A DNA stretch of 64,000 bases from Novosphingobium sp. PhB165 (GTDB lineage Bacteria; Pseudomonadota; Alphaproteobacteria; Sphingomonadales; Sphingomonadaceae): NCBI RefSeq assembly GCF_004341845.1, contig NZ_SLVB01000003.1, positions 558,001-622,000 of the forward strand, given 5' to 3'. A program made the translations under genes and the position numbers. Below, in pieces: positions 1-9,282 of the stretch; position 1 is the first letter of the stretch; each line of letters begins with the position of its first letter. Below the pieces are notes generated by a model. The model was given only the letters and a program-made list of their open reading frames with translations, searched no databases and was not told the DNA's origin.

Positions 1-431
1 TAGCTGGTGACGGGGGTGTGTTCGACCATGTCGGCAAAGTCGACATCGTCCATCGAGGTCATCCCGCCTTCGGGGTGACGCGCCGCAAGGTAGCGCTGGA
101 GCAGTTCGAACTGCTCGCTGGTGGACCAGGGGCGGCAGACCGTGGCGACAAGGTCGCTGTTACGCTTGATCAGGCGCTTCTGCGTGCCCGATGGCACGAA
201 TTCGTCGGCCACCACGCGCACCGAGATGCAGGCGTTGCAATCGAGGCAGGAGGGGCGATAGGCCACCGTCTGACTGCGGCGGAAACCGATCCGGCCGAGC
301 GCATCGTTGAGCGAATCCGCGTGGGGGCCCTTGAGTTCGGTGAAGACCTTGCGCTCGCTGCGCCCCGGAAGATAGGGGCACGGCGCCGGGCTGGTCACGA
401 AGAACCGGGGAAAGCGAACGGGAGCCGTCAC
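1..431 (-). CDS. bpt: Arginyl/leucyl-tRNA--protein transferase (Bpt/Ate family), 3' end cut by window edge
   Basis: The first 143 codons are visible and the C-terminal part lies beyond position 1. The protein would add leucine or arginine from aminoacyl-tRNA to the N-terminus of substrate proteins, feeding the N-degron pathway in the cytoplasm. The translation contains the family's N-terminal Cys elements: CPYLPGR near residue 18 and SCLDCNAC near residue 57. Downstream is the LIKRNSDL stretch, followed by a Q-F-E-L-L-Q-R-Y segment typical of the family. The start is a GTG at 429-431; GAGGAT lies about 10 bases upstream on the coding strand. The family is usually about 240-280 residues, so roughly half is seen. 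The choice between Bpt (leucyl) and Ate (arginyl) specificity is not certain from this fragment. Confidence 0.85.
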   Translation of the reverse strand, partial: MTAPVRFPRFFVTSPAPCPYLPGRSERKVFTELKGPHADSLNDALGRIGFRRSQTVAYRPSCLDCNACISVRVVADEFVPSGTQKRLIKRNSDLVATVCRPWSTSEQFELLQRYLAARHPEGGMTSMDDVDFADMVEHTPVTS

Positions 432-759
432 GGGCGCAGTCTATCCTCTGGCTGACGGTAGACGGACTTTTCTTAAGCCGCCTATCCGTGTCTGCCCTGA
501 ATATGCATGCGCCCGCGAGGTGTTGAAAGTCTTTTAACCACAAATATGGAGCTGTTCGCGGCAAAATCGGACCGGAGGCCCGCCGTTAACCGTCTATTGT
601 CCCGTAACGGGGCGCCCGATGGTTCAGGCAACGGCCGGGCCGCGCCGCAAACCCGCTCCGAGACTCATTCCGAATCCAGCGCGTCACGCCACCGGTCTAA
701 ATCGGGAAGTCCGTTTGGAATCGGGATCTTGCCCGATTCCAAACGGATACTTCGCAAGT
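432..759. other. Intergenic region between bpt and ilvA
   Basis: Both neighbours are on the minus strand. The stretch holds the presumed bpt promoter region near 440-560, relatively AT-rich around 520-550, and the ilvA downstream hairpin at 710-747. I see no convincing gene here. Confidence 0.5.
710..747 (-). terminator. Perfect 16-bp inverted repeat downstream of ilvA
   Basis: The arms 710-725 and 732-747 are exact reverse complements (TCCGTTTGGAATCGGG and its complement) around a 6-base loop. It starts 13 bases past the ilvA stop, which suits a transcription terminator or mRNA 3' end stabiliser. No clear U-tract follows, so intrinsic termination is an inference. Confidence 0.6.
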
Positions 760-2013
760 TCAATCGGTTTCGACCTGACGCACTTCATACCCTTCGCGGC
801 GCAGCGCGGCGACGAGGGCATCAAGCTGCGCCCGGTCTCGCGCCTCGCACTCGATCTCGGTCACGAGTCCCTTGGCGGGCAGGTGCGTGAAGATGCGCTG
901 ATGGAACACCTCGATGATGTTCACATTGTGCTCCTGAAACACCTTGGCGACCTTGAACAGCGCGCCTGCGCGGTCCTGCAAGCCGATCTTCAGGCGCGCG
1001 AGACGGCCCGAACGGGCAAGGTCGCGCAGCAGCACGTTGGCGAGCAGGCGCGTATCGATATTGCCGCCCGAGAGCACGATGCCCACCTTGCGGCCCGCGA
1101 ACAGTTCGCGATTGGCCATGACGGCGGCAAGGCCGGTGGCGCCCGCGCCTTCGACCAACGTCTTTTCGATCTGCAACAGCAGCGCCAGCGCGCTTTCGAT
1201 GCCCGATTCGCTCACCAGCAGGAATTCGTCCAGCAGCTCGCGCAGCACTTTCGAGGTGAACTGGCCCGGCGCGAAGACGGCGATGCCTTCGGCCAGCGTG
1301 TCTCCGCCGATGGGCAGGCTGGTGCCCTTGAGCAGGTTGTACATCGAGGGATAGAGCTGTGCCTCGACACCCACGAGCCGGATGTCGGGCTTGATCGCGC
1401 GCGCCGCCGTGCCCATGCCAGAGGCGAGCCCGCCGCCGCCGATCGGCAGCACCAGGGTGTCGATCTCCGGCACGTCTTCCAGCATTTCGAGCGCAACAGT
1501 GCCCTGCCCCGCGGCGACATGCGGATCGTCGAACGGGTGGATGAAAGTCAGGCCCAGTTCGGTCTCAAGCTTGCGGGCATGGGCATAGGCCTCGTCGAAG
1601 CTTTCGCCTTCGAGCACGACTTTGCCGCCCACGCTCTCGGTCTGCATGACTTTCACGGTCGGCGTCGTGCGCGGCATAACGATGGTCACGGGCACGCCGA
1701 GCCGGGTGCCGTGGTACGACAGGCCCTGCGCATGGTTGCCGGCCGAAGCGGCGATCACGCCGCGCGACTTGCGCTCCTCGTCCAGCAGCAGAAGGGCATT
1801 GAGAGCGCCGCGTTCCTTGTAGGCGGCGGTGAATTGAAGGTTTTCGAACTTGAGCCAGATGTCGGCGCCGGTGATCGCGCTCAGCGTGGTCGAATAGAGC
1901 GTGGGCGTGCGGACGATCTTGCCAATAATGCGGCCGGCCGCGCTGCGAACGTCGTCGGCAGTCAGCAGGGGCCCTTCGGGCTCCGCGGCGATCGTGAGAA
2001 TTGGCTGTTCCAT
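760..2013 (-). CDS. ilvA: Threonine ammonia-lyase (threonine dehydratase)
   Basis: A cytoplasmic PLP enzyme of 417 residues that deaminates L-threonine to 2-oxobutanoate, the first step toward isoleucine. The PLP lysine is in AAYKERGA (about K66). The substrate loop SAGNHAQG lies at 90-97 and the phosphate-binding glycine loop GGGGL at 192-196. The C-terminal ~80 residues look like a single ACT domain (LKIGLQDRAGALFKVAKVF), as in the short form of about 400-420 residues. E. coli IlvA is longer, with an ACT-like pair. The start ATG at 2011-2013 gives the expected N-terminus. A short ACT enzyme could be isoleucine-feedback regulated or catabolic; the sequence alone does not decide. Confidence 0.93.
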   Translation of the reverse strand: MEQPILTIAAEPEGPLLTADDVRSAAGRIIGKIVRTPTLYSTTLSAITGADIWLKFENLQFTAAYKERGALNALLLLDEERKSRGVIAASAGNHAQGLSYHGTRLGVPVTIVMPRTTPTVKVMQTESVGGKVVLEGESFDEAYAHARKLETELGLTFIHPFDDPHVAAGQGTVALEMLEDVPEIDTLVLPIGGGGLASGMGTAARAIKPDIRLVGVEAQLYPSMYNLLKGTSLPIGGDTLAEGIAVFAPGQFTSKVLRELLDEFLLVSESGIESALALLLQIEKTLVEGAGATGLAAVMANRELFAGRKVGIVLSGGNIDTRLLANVLLRDLARSGRLARLKIGLQDRAGALFKVAKVFQEHNVNIIEVFHQRIFTHLPAKGLVTEIECEARDRAQLDALVAALRREGYEVRQVETD

Positions 2014-2193
2014 AGTGGCCGCGCCTAAAGGAAAGCCCGGGCCAAGGAAAGGCCGGCGTTATGAAAAAGCGCAGCACCCGATTTCACGGTAATTTTATTA
2101 CGCGAGGATGGCCATCATCGATTCGCCCCGCAACGCACAAATTAAGCACGCGCCGTGGTTTGCTTTCGTGCAAAAAACGGTAGAACGCTTGCC

Positions 2194-3090
2194 ATGAGCG
2201 AGCGACGCAAGGTTTCCTTCATCGGCCTCGGTGTAATGGGCGGCGCCATCGCGCGGCACATTGCGCTCGCGGGCCACGAACTCACCATCTACAACCGCTC
2301 GCCCGAGCGGGCGCGGAAATGGGCGGATGACAATCCCGGGCTTGCCCACCGCATCGCCGCGAATCCGGCGCATGCGGCGCAGGATGCCGAAGTGGTGATC
2401 ACCTGCGTCGGCAACGACGACGACCTCTCCGAAGTCGTGCTGGGCCCCAACGGCGTGTTCCGCATGCTGAAGAAGGGCGCCACTTTCATCGACCACACCA
2501 CGGTTTCCGCCCGCATCGCCCGGCAGATCTCGGTCGAGGCGCGGGACTTGCGGATCCACTGCGTCGACGCGCCGATGACCGGATCGCAGAGCGGGGCCGA
2601 ACAGGGCACGCTCACGCTGATGTGTGGCGGGCGCGACGACGCCATCGAGGCCGCACGCCCGGTGATGGAAGCCTATTCCCACCGCATCGTCCATGTCGGC
2701 AAGGCGGGATCGGGTCAGATCGCCAAGATGGCCAACCAGATCTGCATCGCCGGCAATGTCGCCGCGCTGGCGGAAGCGGTGCGTTTTGCGCAAGCCTCCC
2801 ACCTCGACATGGACAAAGTCTACGAGGCGATCTCGGGCGGCGCCGCGCAGTCGTGGCAGATGGACAACCGCTGGCATTCGATGAACGCGGACGATTTCGA
2901 CTTCGGCTTCGCGATCGACTGGATGCGCAAGGACCTTGGGCTCAGCCTCGACGAAGGGCGCGGCCTTGGCGTCTCGCTGCCGGTGGCGGCGCTGATCGAC
3001 CAGTTCTTTGCCGACATTCAGGCGCAGGGCGGCGGCCGTCTCGACACCAGTGCGATCATCAAGCGCCTGCCGAAAAAGGGTAATCCGTGA
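2194..3090 (+). CDS. NAD(P)-dependent beta-hydroxyacid dehydrogenase (3-hydroxyisobutyrate dehydrogenase family)
   Basis: 298 residues with an N-terminal Rossmann fold. The dinucleotide loop GLGVMGGAIA is at 11-20 and the substrate motif DAPMTGSQSGAEQG at 125-138. The family's catalytic lysine is in GQIAKMANQ (about K178). Members reduce or oxidise 3-hydroxy acids such as 3-hydroxyisobutyrate, tartronate semialdehyde or 6-phosphogluconate-like acids; the exact substrate cannot be read from sequence. I chose the ATG at 2194 because the Rossmann strand RKVSFIG begins four residues in. An in-frame upstream start at 2155 would add 13 residues with no matching role. The stop overlaps the next gene by four bases (GTGA), so the two are translationally coupled. 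Confidence 0.85.
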   Translation: MSERRKVSFIGLGVMGGAIARHIALAGHELTIYNRSPERARKWADDNPGLAHRIAANPAHAAQDAEVVITCVGNDDDLSEVVLGPNGVFRMLKKGATFIDHTTVSARIARQISVEARDLRIHCVDAPMTGSQSGAEQGTLTLMCGGRDDAIEAARPVMEAYSHRIVHVGKAGSGQIAKMANQICIAGNVAALAEAVRFAQASHLDMDKVYEAISGGAAQSWQMDNRWHSMNADDFDFGFAIDWMRKDLGLSLDEGRGLGVSLPVAALIDQFFADIQAQGGGRLDTSAIIKRLPKKGNP

Positions 3091-4793
3091 GTTTCAGGAA
3101 AAGCGCAGGGCTTGCCCTGCTGCTCGCCTCGGCCCTCGCCCGTCCGGCGTGGGCTGACGTGCTGGTGGACAACGTCAATGGCGTCACGGGCGACGGCAAG
3201 GGCGGGATCGAGCATTTCGAAGGCTTCTTGATCGACGATCAGGGACGCGTGGCGCAAGTCTTCCACCACGGCGACAAGCGGCCGAAGAAGGTCGCCTATC
3301 AGGTGGACGGCAAGGGCCGCAACGTGGTGCCCGGCATGATCGACGCGCATGGGCATGTCATGGCGACGGGCTTTGCGAAGATGACGCTCGACCTGTCGAT
3401 GGCGAAGACGCTGGACGAGGCGCTCTCGCGAATCACCGCGTGGTCCGCCGCGCATCCGGACCTGCCGTGGATCCTCGGCGGCGGCTGGAATCAGGTGCAG
3501 TGGGGGCTGGACCGCATGCCCACCGCCGCCGAGCTGGACCGTGCGACCGGCGGCAAGCCCGCCTGGCTGACGCGCGTGGACGGCCATGCCGGATGGGCCA
3601 ATTCCGCCGCACTCGCTGCCGCCGGCGTCTCGGCCGCGACCGCCGATCCGTCGGGCGGAGAGATCGTGCGCGCCGCCGGCTCCAAAGCCCCGGCGGGCGT
3701 CTTTGTCGACGGCGCGATGGCGCTGATCGAATCGAAAATGCCCAAGCCCCGCCCCGAGGACCGCGACACCGCCTTTGGCGAAGCGCAGCTCGCGCTCTTG
3801 GCACAGGGCGTTACCGCCGTCGCCGACATGGGCACTTCGATCGAGGACTGGCAGGCCTTCCGCCGCGCCGCCGATCTCGGCAACTTGCGCATCCGTGTGG
3901 TTTCCTATGCCGATGGCATCGACAACATGGTGCTGATCGGCGGCCCGCATCCAACTCCGTGGCTCTATGCCGACCGGCTGAAGATGAACGGCGTGAAGCT
4001 CTACCTTGACGGCGCGCTGGGTTCGCGCGGGGCATGGCTCAAGGCACCTTATGCCGATGCGCCGGGCACCAAGGGCCTGCCGCGCATGAGCCAGACGCAG
4101 CTCAGCAATCTGATGAGCCGCGCCGCCATCGACAACTTCCAGATCGCCGTCCACGCCATTGGCGACGAGGCGAACGCCACCCTGCTCGATTCGATTGCCG
4201 AGCTTTCCGCTACCTACAAGGGTGACCGGCGCTGGCGCGTCGAGCATGCGCAGATCGTCGATCCCGCCGATATCCCGCGCTTCGGGCAGTTCGGCACGAT
4301 CGCCTCGATGCAGCCGCAGCATCAGGCCTCCGACCGGGTCATGGCCGAAGCGCGCCTTGGCCCTCAGCGCCTTGCGGGCGCTTATGCGTGGAAGTCGATA
4401 GCGGCCACCGGGGCGCGGCTCGCGTTCGGGTCGGACACGCCGGTCGAGCCTTCCGAGCCTTTCGTCGGCATGGCGGTCGCCACTTCGCGTCAGGGTGCTG
4501 ACGGGCAGCCGGCGGGCGGCTGGCAGCCGCAGGAGATCCTCTCGCGCGAGGCCGCGCTCAACGCCTATACGACCGGCGCGGCTTACGCGATGTTCGCCGA
4601 AGACCGCCTTGGCCGCATCGCCAAGGGGTATCGCGCGGACTTCCTGTTCGTGGATGTGGACCCGATGCTGGCTACCCCGCAGCAGCTACGCGCAACGCGG
4701 GTCTCCGAGACGTGGATCGGCGGCCAGATGGCATGGTCCGCCGCGAAGGATCGGCTGATCCCGGAGAAGAAGGTCGACGACACCGGGCGCTGA
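3087..4793 (+). CDS. Exported amidohydrolase of the YtcJ-like (amidohydrolase_3) family
   Basis: 568 residues starting with GTG, with a signal peptide (SAGLALLLASALARPAWA) and likely Ala cleavage near residue 23. The metal-dependent TIM-barrel begins with the metal motif DAHGH at 86-90. Later come HAIGDEAN and VEHAQIV, which carry the other metal-binding histidines, and an FGSDTPVEP segment carrying the catalytic Asp. Proteins of this type hydrolyse C-N bonds of amides or formamides; the substrate is unknown. The 4-base overlap with the upstream dehydrogenase indicates an operon, though the enzymes have no obvious shared pathway. Confidence 0.85.
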   Translation: MSFRKSAGLALLLASALARPAWADVLVDNVNGVTGDGKGGIEHFEGFLIDDQGRVAQVFHHGDKRPKKVAYQVDGKGRNVVPGMIDAHGHVMATGFAKMTLDLSMAKTLDEALSRITAWSAAHPDLPWILGGGWNQVQWGLDRMPTAAELDRATGGKPAWLTRVDGHAGWANSAALAAAGVSAATADPSGGEIVRAAGSKAPAGVFVDGAMALIESKMPKPRPEDRDTAFGEAQLALLAQGVTAVADMGTSIEDWQAFRRAADLGNLRIRVVSYADGIDNMVLIGGPHPTPWLYADRLKMNGVKLYLDGALGSRGAWLKAPYADAPGTKGLPRMSQTQLSNLMSRAAIDNFQIAVHAIGDEANATLLDSIAELSATYKGDRRWRVEHAQIVDPADIPRFGQFGTIASMQPQHQASDRVMAEARLGPQRLAGAYAWKSIAATGARLAFGSDTPVEPSEPFVGMAVATSRQGADGQPAGGWQPQEILSREAALNAYTTGAAYAMFAEDRLGRIAKGYRADFLFVDVDPMLATPQQLRATRVSETWIGGQMAWSAAKDRLIPEKKVDDTGR

Positions 4794-4880
4794 GTTGTTT
4801 GCTGAGGGGCCCGGACCTTACTTAATCGGAGCGGCCCTTACGCTCCCTCTGCCTCATCTGCTTCCGCCCCAACCAACTCC

Positions 4881-4963
4881 GTCATCCCCGCGAAGGCGGG
4901 GATCCCGATTGTTCTTGCGGCGGGGAGAAAAGGAAGCGGGGCCCCCGCCTTCGCGGGGGCGAC
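4881..4963. repeat. Composite palindromic repeat (two inverted CCCCGCCTTCGCGGGG-type units)
   Basis: Two palindromic units, 4881-4905 and 4937-4963, face each other across a spacer that reads roughly TTGTTCTTGCGG...GGAAGC. The same two-unit arrangement with a closely similar spacer recurs at 42032-42117, so the pair behaves as one dispersed element. Confidence 0.8.
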
Positions 4964-5003
4964 GGGGCTATTTATCAAGAGCCTGTGTTAATTAAGGGCG
5001 CGC

Positions 5004-5025
5004 GGCGGGGCCCTAAAGCCCCGCC
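5004..5025 (-). terminator. GC-rich hairpin after tatC
   Basis: GGCGGGGC at 5004-5011 pairs with GCCCCGCC at 5018-5025. It lies directly after the tatC stop, and the AT-rich TTAATTAA follows on the minus strand, so it is likely the operon terminator. Confidence 0.65.
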
Positions 5026-5026
5026 A

Positions 5027-5845
5027 TTATTCCGCGAGAACCTCGCCCTCGGCAGAAGCTTCTTCCTCAGCCTTGGCCTTCTCGCGCGCTTCGGACCGCT
5101 CCGTGAACCACATGACGATCAGCGTGCCCTCGTAGAGCGCCAGCAGCGGCACTGCGAGCAGCAGCTGCGACACGACGTCCGGCGGTGTCGCCACGGCGGC
5201 GATGATGAAGATGCCGACGATGGCGTAACGGCGAGCGCCCACGCACTGCTTGCGGGTGATGATCCCCGCGCGGTTGAGCAGCATCAGCAGCACCGGCAGC
5301 AGGAACGAGATCCCGAACGCCAGAATAAACTGCATGACCAGCGCCAGATAGTCGCCCGTGCCCGGCAACGCTTCCAGTTTCAGGCCGCCCTTGTCGCCCT
5401 GGAAATTGAGGAAGAAGTGGAACGCCGTAGGCATCACCACGTAATAGGCCAGCGCCGCGCCCATCATGAACAGGATCGGCGTTGCGATCAGGAACGGCAG
5501 GAAGGCCTTCTTTTCCTTGGCGTAAAGCCCCGGAGCGACGAACGCCCAGATCTGGTTGGCGATCACCGGGAACGACAGGAAAAACGCCGCGAACAGCGCG
5601 ATCTTCACTTCCACGAAGAAGGCTTCGTAGAGCTTGGTGTAGATCAACCTGCCCTGCCCCGGCGGGAACGCCTCGGTCAGCGGCCGCACGAGGAAGGCGA
5701 AGATGTCGCCCGAAAAGTAGAAACACACGCCGAACGCCACCGCGAACGCCATGAAGGCGCGCAGCAGACGGGCGCGCAGTTCGATCAGGTGATCGAGCAG
5801 CGGCGCCTGCGAATTGTCGATATCTGAGATGCGGAAGGGCTGCAT
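5027..5845 (-). CDS. tatC: Sec-independent protein translocase subunit TatC
   Basis: 272 residues with six predicted membrane segments; it is the core inner-membrane receptor that binds twin-arginine signal peptides together with TatB. Recognisable features are the N-terminal LLDHLIELRARLLRA segment, an FxxLxxPL element (FAFLVRPLTEAF), and VIANQIWAFVAPGLYAKEKK. The VGARRYAIVGIFIIAAVATPPDVVSQ block is also characteristic of the family. The C-terminal tail is long, charged and Glu/Ala rich. Last gene of the scpA-scpB-tatA-tatB-tatC run. Two proteins later in this window carry twin-arginine-like signals (52320 and 58430 starts) and are plausible clients. Confidence 0.97.
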   Translation of the reverse strand: MQPFRISDIDNSQAPLLDHLIELRARLLRAFMAFAVAFGVCFYFSGDIFAFLVRPLTEAFPPGQGRLIYTKLYEAFFVEVKIALFAAFFLSFPVIANQIWAFVAPGLYAKEKKAFLPFLIATPILFMMGAALAYYVVMPTAFHFFLNFQGDKGGLKLEALPGTGDYLALVMQFILAFGISFLLPVLLMLLNRAGIITRKQCVGARRYAIVGIFIIAAVATPPDVVSQLLLAVPLLALYEGTLIVMWFTERSEAREKAKAEEEASAEGEVLAE

Positions 5846-5875
5846 GGTTGCGGCTTTACAAGAGGACGCGGCGGA

Positions 5876-6310
5876 TCAGGGCGGCGGAGGCGGTATGTGG
5901 AATTCATCCCGGCGCTCGCCCGCGTGCTCCACGGCGGGTGCCTCGGCATGAGGGCCGGCTTCCGGGGCGGGCAGCGAACTGGGCTCATGCTGATGCTGGG
6001 GCGTGTCCTCGGAAAGGATGTCCGCCGGCGTCACGCGGGAGGCCGGGGGCAGCATTTCCTCGGCACTAGGCAGAACGGGATTGGCCTTCATGATGGCCTC
6101 GTTCTGCTCGCGCCACTTGCGCTCCATTTCCTCAAGCTCGGCCTCGCGCACCATGGCGTCGATACCGGCGCGGAAGTGCCCGGAGATCTTGCGCATCTTG
6201 CCGATCCAGCGACCAGCCGTGCGCATCGCCAGAGGCATGTCCTTGGGACCGATGACAACGACCGCCACGATGACGATCAACAGGAGTTCGGATGCACCGA
6301 CGTCGAACAT
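5876..6310 (-). CDS. tatB: Sec-independent protein translocase subunit TatB
   Basis: 144 residues. A single N-terminal membrane helix (ELLLIVIVAVVVIGPKDMP) is followed by an amphipathic helix and an acidic/proline-rich disordered tail, as in TatB. The conserved Glu in the helix (ASELLLI) and the GPKDMP hinge are visible. It lies 30 bases upstream of tatC and 23 bases downstream of tatA, in the usual A-B-C order. Confidence 0.95.
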   Translation of the reverse strand: MFDVGASELLLIVIVAVVVIGPKDMPLAMRTAGRWIGKMRKISGHFRAGIDAMVREAELEEMERKWREQNEAIMKANPVLPSAEEMLPPASRVTPADILSEDTPQHQHEPSSLPAPEAGPHAEAPAVEHAGERRDEFHIPPPPP

Positions 6311-6333
6311 GGCGGCGCCTTATCCTTGCCCGC

Positions 6334-6582
6334 TCAGACCTGCTCGGACTTGTTTTCGGCGTTCGCCGGAGCCACCGGGGCATCCTGCTGCGACGCCGTG
6401 ATCTGCGGCGCAGGAGCTGGCGTGGAAGCCGACTTCTTGGCCTCTTCCTCGTTCATGCCTTCCTTGAAGCTCTTGATGCCCTTGCCGAAGTCACCCATGA
6501 TTTCCGACACACGGCCGCGACCGAACAGCACGAGCACGATGACCAGCACGATCATCCAGTGCCAGATCGACAAGCTACCCAT
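6334..6582 (-). CDS. tatA: Sec-independent protein translocase subunit TatA
   Basis: 82 residues. A short membrane helix ([15 protein letters not shown]) leads through the FGRGR hinge into an amphipathic helix containing [14 protein letters not shown], the classic TatA pattern. The rest is a low-complexity Ala/Pro/Gln tail. TatA oligomers form the translocation pore or membrane-weakening patch for folded Tat substrates. Confidence 0.96.
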   Translation of the reverse strand: MGSLSIWHWMIVLVIVLVLFGRGRVSEIMGDFGKGIKSFKEGMNEEEAKKSASTPAPAPQITASQQDAPVAPANAENKSEQV

Positions 6583-6740
6583 AACCTCAACTCCAAAAAC
6601 TGTCGGTCGATTAAGACCTGCGATACCCGCTGGTCGATTCCGACCCTATCAAGTTCATCTAGGGACTTTCGTCCCAACTTGCCAGCCTGTCGTCATGGCG
6701 CCCCACTCCGACCTTGCCGCGATCGGCCCCGGAGACTCCA

Positions 6741-7391
6741 TCAGGCCTCGTCCTCGGTATCCTCGTCACCGTCGTCATCCGGCGGTTCGTCGGAAGTATC
6801 GAGCGGCTCTGGCCGAAGCGCCGTTTCTATCATTTCCTCGTCGACCGGGTCCAGCAGGCCCGCCGCGCGCAATTCGTCTATCCCCGGCAGTTCCTTCAGC
6901 GATTCCAGTCCGAAATGGGCCAGGAAATCGGGCGTTGTGGCATAGATTACCGGGCGGCCCGGCACCTCGCGGCGGCCGGCGACGCGTACCCAGCCCGCTT
7001 CCATCAGCACGTCGAGCGTGCCCTTGGCGGTCTGCACACCGCGGATCGCCTCGATCTCGGCGCGGCTGACCGGCTCGTGATAGGCGACGATGGCCAGCAC
7101 CTCGGTTGCCGCGCGCGACAGGCGGCGCGGCTCTTCCTTTTCGCGGCGCAGCAGGTGGGCAAGATCGGGCGCGGTCTCGAAGTGCCAGCGCCGTCCGCGC
7201 TCGACGAGGCGAATGCCGCGCCCGTCGTAATCGGCCTTGAGTTCGGCCAATGCGGGTCGCACGTCCGCCTGCCCGAGATGGGCGGATATCTGCTCGGCGG
7301 TCAGCGGCTGTTCGGCGGCGAACAGCGTGGCCTCCACCGCGCGGACGAGATCATCCATGTCTCGCTGTTCCTGCGCCTGGGGGAACGTCAC
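6741..7391 (-). CDS. scpB: Segregation and condensation protein B
   Basis: 216 residues with tandem winged-helix domains. Family signatures include VRAVEATLFAAEQPLTAEQI at the start and RAATEVLAIVAYHEPVSRAEIEAIRG in the middle, with TTPDFLAHFGLESLKELPGI further on. ScpB dimers bind the ScpA kleisin in the SMC condensin complex that compacts and segregates the chromosome. The ATG overlaps the scpA stop by four bases, so the two are coupled. The acidic C-terminal tail (DDDGDEDTEDE) is an extension beyond the core. Confidence 0.95.
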   Translation of the reverse strand: MTFPQAQEQRDMDDLVRAVEATLFAAEQPLTAEQISAHLGQADVRPALAELKADYDGRGIRLVERGRRWHFETAPDLAHLLRREKEEPRRLSRAATEVLAIVAYHEPVSRAEIEAIRGVQTAKGTLDVLMEAGWVRVAGRREVPGRPVIYATTPDFLAHFGLESLKELPGIDELRAAGLLDPVDEEMIETALRPEPLDTSDEPPDDDGDEDTEDEA

Positions 7392-8212
7392 GGGCGCAGC
7401 GCCTTCAGACGCAGCGGGCCGAAGGTTTCCTCCTGTGCGATCTCGGCCTTGCCGGTGCGCGCGAGTTCCAGCACGGCCACGAAGCTGGATGCCAGCGCAG
7501 AACGGCGGAGTTGCGGATTGGCCCAGGCTTCCTGCGCCGGCGGCAGGAAATCGCGCAGTTCCATCCAGTCAAGCGACACGCCCAGCATCGAGGCGACGCG
7601 GGCAATCGCGCTGTCGAGCGTCATCACCATGCGCTCACGCACCATATGGACCACCGGCTGGCTGCGGACTTTCACATCGCCGTAAGCGCGCACGAGGTCG
7701 TACCATGAACATTGCCAGAGCGCCTTGCGCTCGACCCGAAGGCCCTCGGGCGCACCGCGCGCGAAAACGTCGCGGCCAAGCCGGTCGCGCCCCATCAGCC
7801 GCGCCGCCGCCTCGCGCATCGCGCCAAGGCGCTGGAGGCGCAGTTGCAGGCGCATCGCAAGTTCTTCGGGGCTCGGATCGGGCTGCTCTTCCTTGGGCAG
7901 CAGCAGCGCCGACTTGAGGTAAGCCAGCCACGCCGCCATCACCAGATAGTCGGCCGCGAGTTCCAGTCGCAGCGCCTCCGCCTCCTCGACATAAGTCAGA
8001 TAGGCATCGACCAGTTCGAGGATCGAGATGCGGCGCAAGTCCACCTTCTGCCGCCGCGCGAGGTCAAGCAGCAGATCGAGCGGGCCTTCCCAGCCGTCGA
8101 TCTCCAGATGGAGCGTTTCCTTGCGGGCTTCGGCGCGTTCCTCGCCGTCCCAGGCCGAATCGTCAGCCATGTCCGCTGCGTTTTCTGCCGGAAGGTCGGC
8201 AGGCAGGTCCAC
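7388..8212 (-). CDS. scpA: Segregation and condensation protein A (kleisin)
   Basis: About 274 residues. The N-terminal kleisin segment (GWEGPLDLLLDLARRQKVDLRRISILELVDAYL) binds the SMC head neck. The LAADYLVMAAWLAYLKSALLLP block is characteristic, and the C-terminal winged helix (VAVLELARTGKAEIAQEETFG) binds the other SMC head. The start is either the GTG at 8210-8212, four bases from the nagZ stop, or the in-frame ATG 14 codons later (8168-8170). The core begins after both, so the call does not depend on it. Confidence 0.94.
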   Translation of the reverse strand: MDLPADLPAENAADMADDSAWDGEERAEARKETLHLEIDGWEGPLDLLLDLARRQKVDLRRISILELVDAYLTYVEEAEALRLELAADYLVMAAWLAYLKSALLLPKEEQPDPSPEELAMRLQLRLQRLGAMREAAARLMGRDRLGRDVFARGAPEGLRVERKALWQCSWYDLVRAYGDVKVRSQPVVHMVRERMVMTLDSAIARVASMLGVSLDWMELRDFLPPAQEAWANPQLRRSALASSFVAVLELARTGKAEIAQEETFGPLRLKALRP

Positions 8213-8215
8213 CGC

Positions 8216-9226
8216 TCAGGCCGCCAGAGCCAGCAGCGCGTCGCGCCGGGCAACGAGTTCGCCATGAGTGCCGGTGCTTGCGATCCCGTCGACCGAGGCC
8301 AGCGCACGGTCCAACCGCGCCGCCGCCTCGCCGCCCAGTGCGGGCAAGACATTGGCGATGCCGATCATGTCGTCCATCTTCGCCCAGCAATTGAGCGCGA
8401 TGTCGCAGCCCGCCGCAAGGGCGCGCGCGGCAAGGTCCGGAACGCTGCCCGAAAGCGCCTGCATATCGAGATCGTCGCTGAGCAGGAGGCCCGAGAAGCC
8501 GATGCGCTTCCGGATCACTTCGCCGATGACGAAAGGCGAGAGCGTGCCGGGATTCTCGGCGTCCCACGCGGTGTAGCGCACATGCGCGGTCATACCGATG
8601 GGCGTGTCATTGAGCGTGCGGAACGGCTCGATATCGAGTTCCAGTTCCGCCTCGCTGGCGGTCACGGTGGGCAGTTCCTTGTGGCTGTCCGCCATGGCGC
8701 GGCCGTGGCCGGGGATGTGCTTGATGCAGCCGACGACACCGGCGCGGGCAAGCCCCTGCAAGGTCGCGCGGCCGAGGGCTGCCACGCGCATCGGTTCGAA
8801 GCCGAAGGCGCGGTCGCCAATCACGTCGTGCGCGCCTTTCTGGCGCACGTCGAGCGTGGGGTGGCAATCGACCGAAATGCCCACTTCGGCAAGATCGAGC
8901 CCCAGCGCCTCGGCATTGTCGCGCGCGGCCTCGATGGCGCTGGCGGGGGCAAGATCGTAGAGCCGGTCGAACGCCTGGCCCGGCGGATAGGCTGGCCAGA
9001 CCGGCGGCTTCATCCGGGCGACGCGGCCACCTTCCTGATCGATGCTGATAAGCAGCCGGTCGCGCCCGTGGATCGAGCGGAGATCGTCGGTCAGCGCGCG
9101 CATCTGCTCGCGGCTTTCGACATTGCGGCCGAACAGGATGTAGCCGGCAGGATCCGCATCGCGGAAGAACGCGCGCTCGTCGTCGCTAAGGGTCAGCCCG
9201 GAAAGGCCGAAGATCGCGGGTGTCAT
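8216..9226 (-). CDS. nagZ: Beta-N-acetylhexosaminidase (GH3)
   Basis: 336 residues, a cytoplasmic muropeptide-recycling enzyme that removes GlcNAc from anhydro-muropeptides. The GH3 substrate loop is clear: SIDQEGGRVARM, then KHIPGHG followed by ADSH, whose His is the catalytic acid/base dyad member. The nucleophile Asp is expected in LLLSDDLDMQALSG. There is no signal peptide, consistent with NagZ rather than a secreted hexosaminidase. It sits between the SPOR-domain gene and scpA on the same strand. Confidence 0.93.
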   Translation of the reverse strand: MTPAIFGLSGLTLSDDERAFFRDADPAGYILFGRNVESREQMRALTDDLRSIHGRDRLLISIDQEGGRVARMKPPVWPAYPPGQAFDRLYDLAPASAIEAARDNAEALGLDLAEVGISVDCHPTLDVRQKGAHDVIGDRAFGFEPMRVAALGRATLQGLARAGVVGCIKHIPGHGRAMADSHKELPTVTASEAELELDIEPFRTLNDTPIGMTAHVRYTAWDAENPGTLSPFVIGEVIRKRIGFSGLLLSDDLDMQALSGSVPDLAARALAAGCDIALNCWAKMDDMIGIANVLPALGGEAAARLDRALASVDGIASTGTHGELVARRDALLALAA

Positions 9227-9282
9227 GCCGGTTTGCTCGCAAACTTACGGCCTAACCGCAAGGAAAGGCCGTTCGGAAGTGT

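Noticed and set aside
619..2028. Long plus-strand open frame opposite ilvA
   Set aside because: It is the GC-rich antisense of a well-recognised gene; the product has no domain and has biased Arg/His/Gln content.
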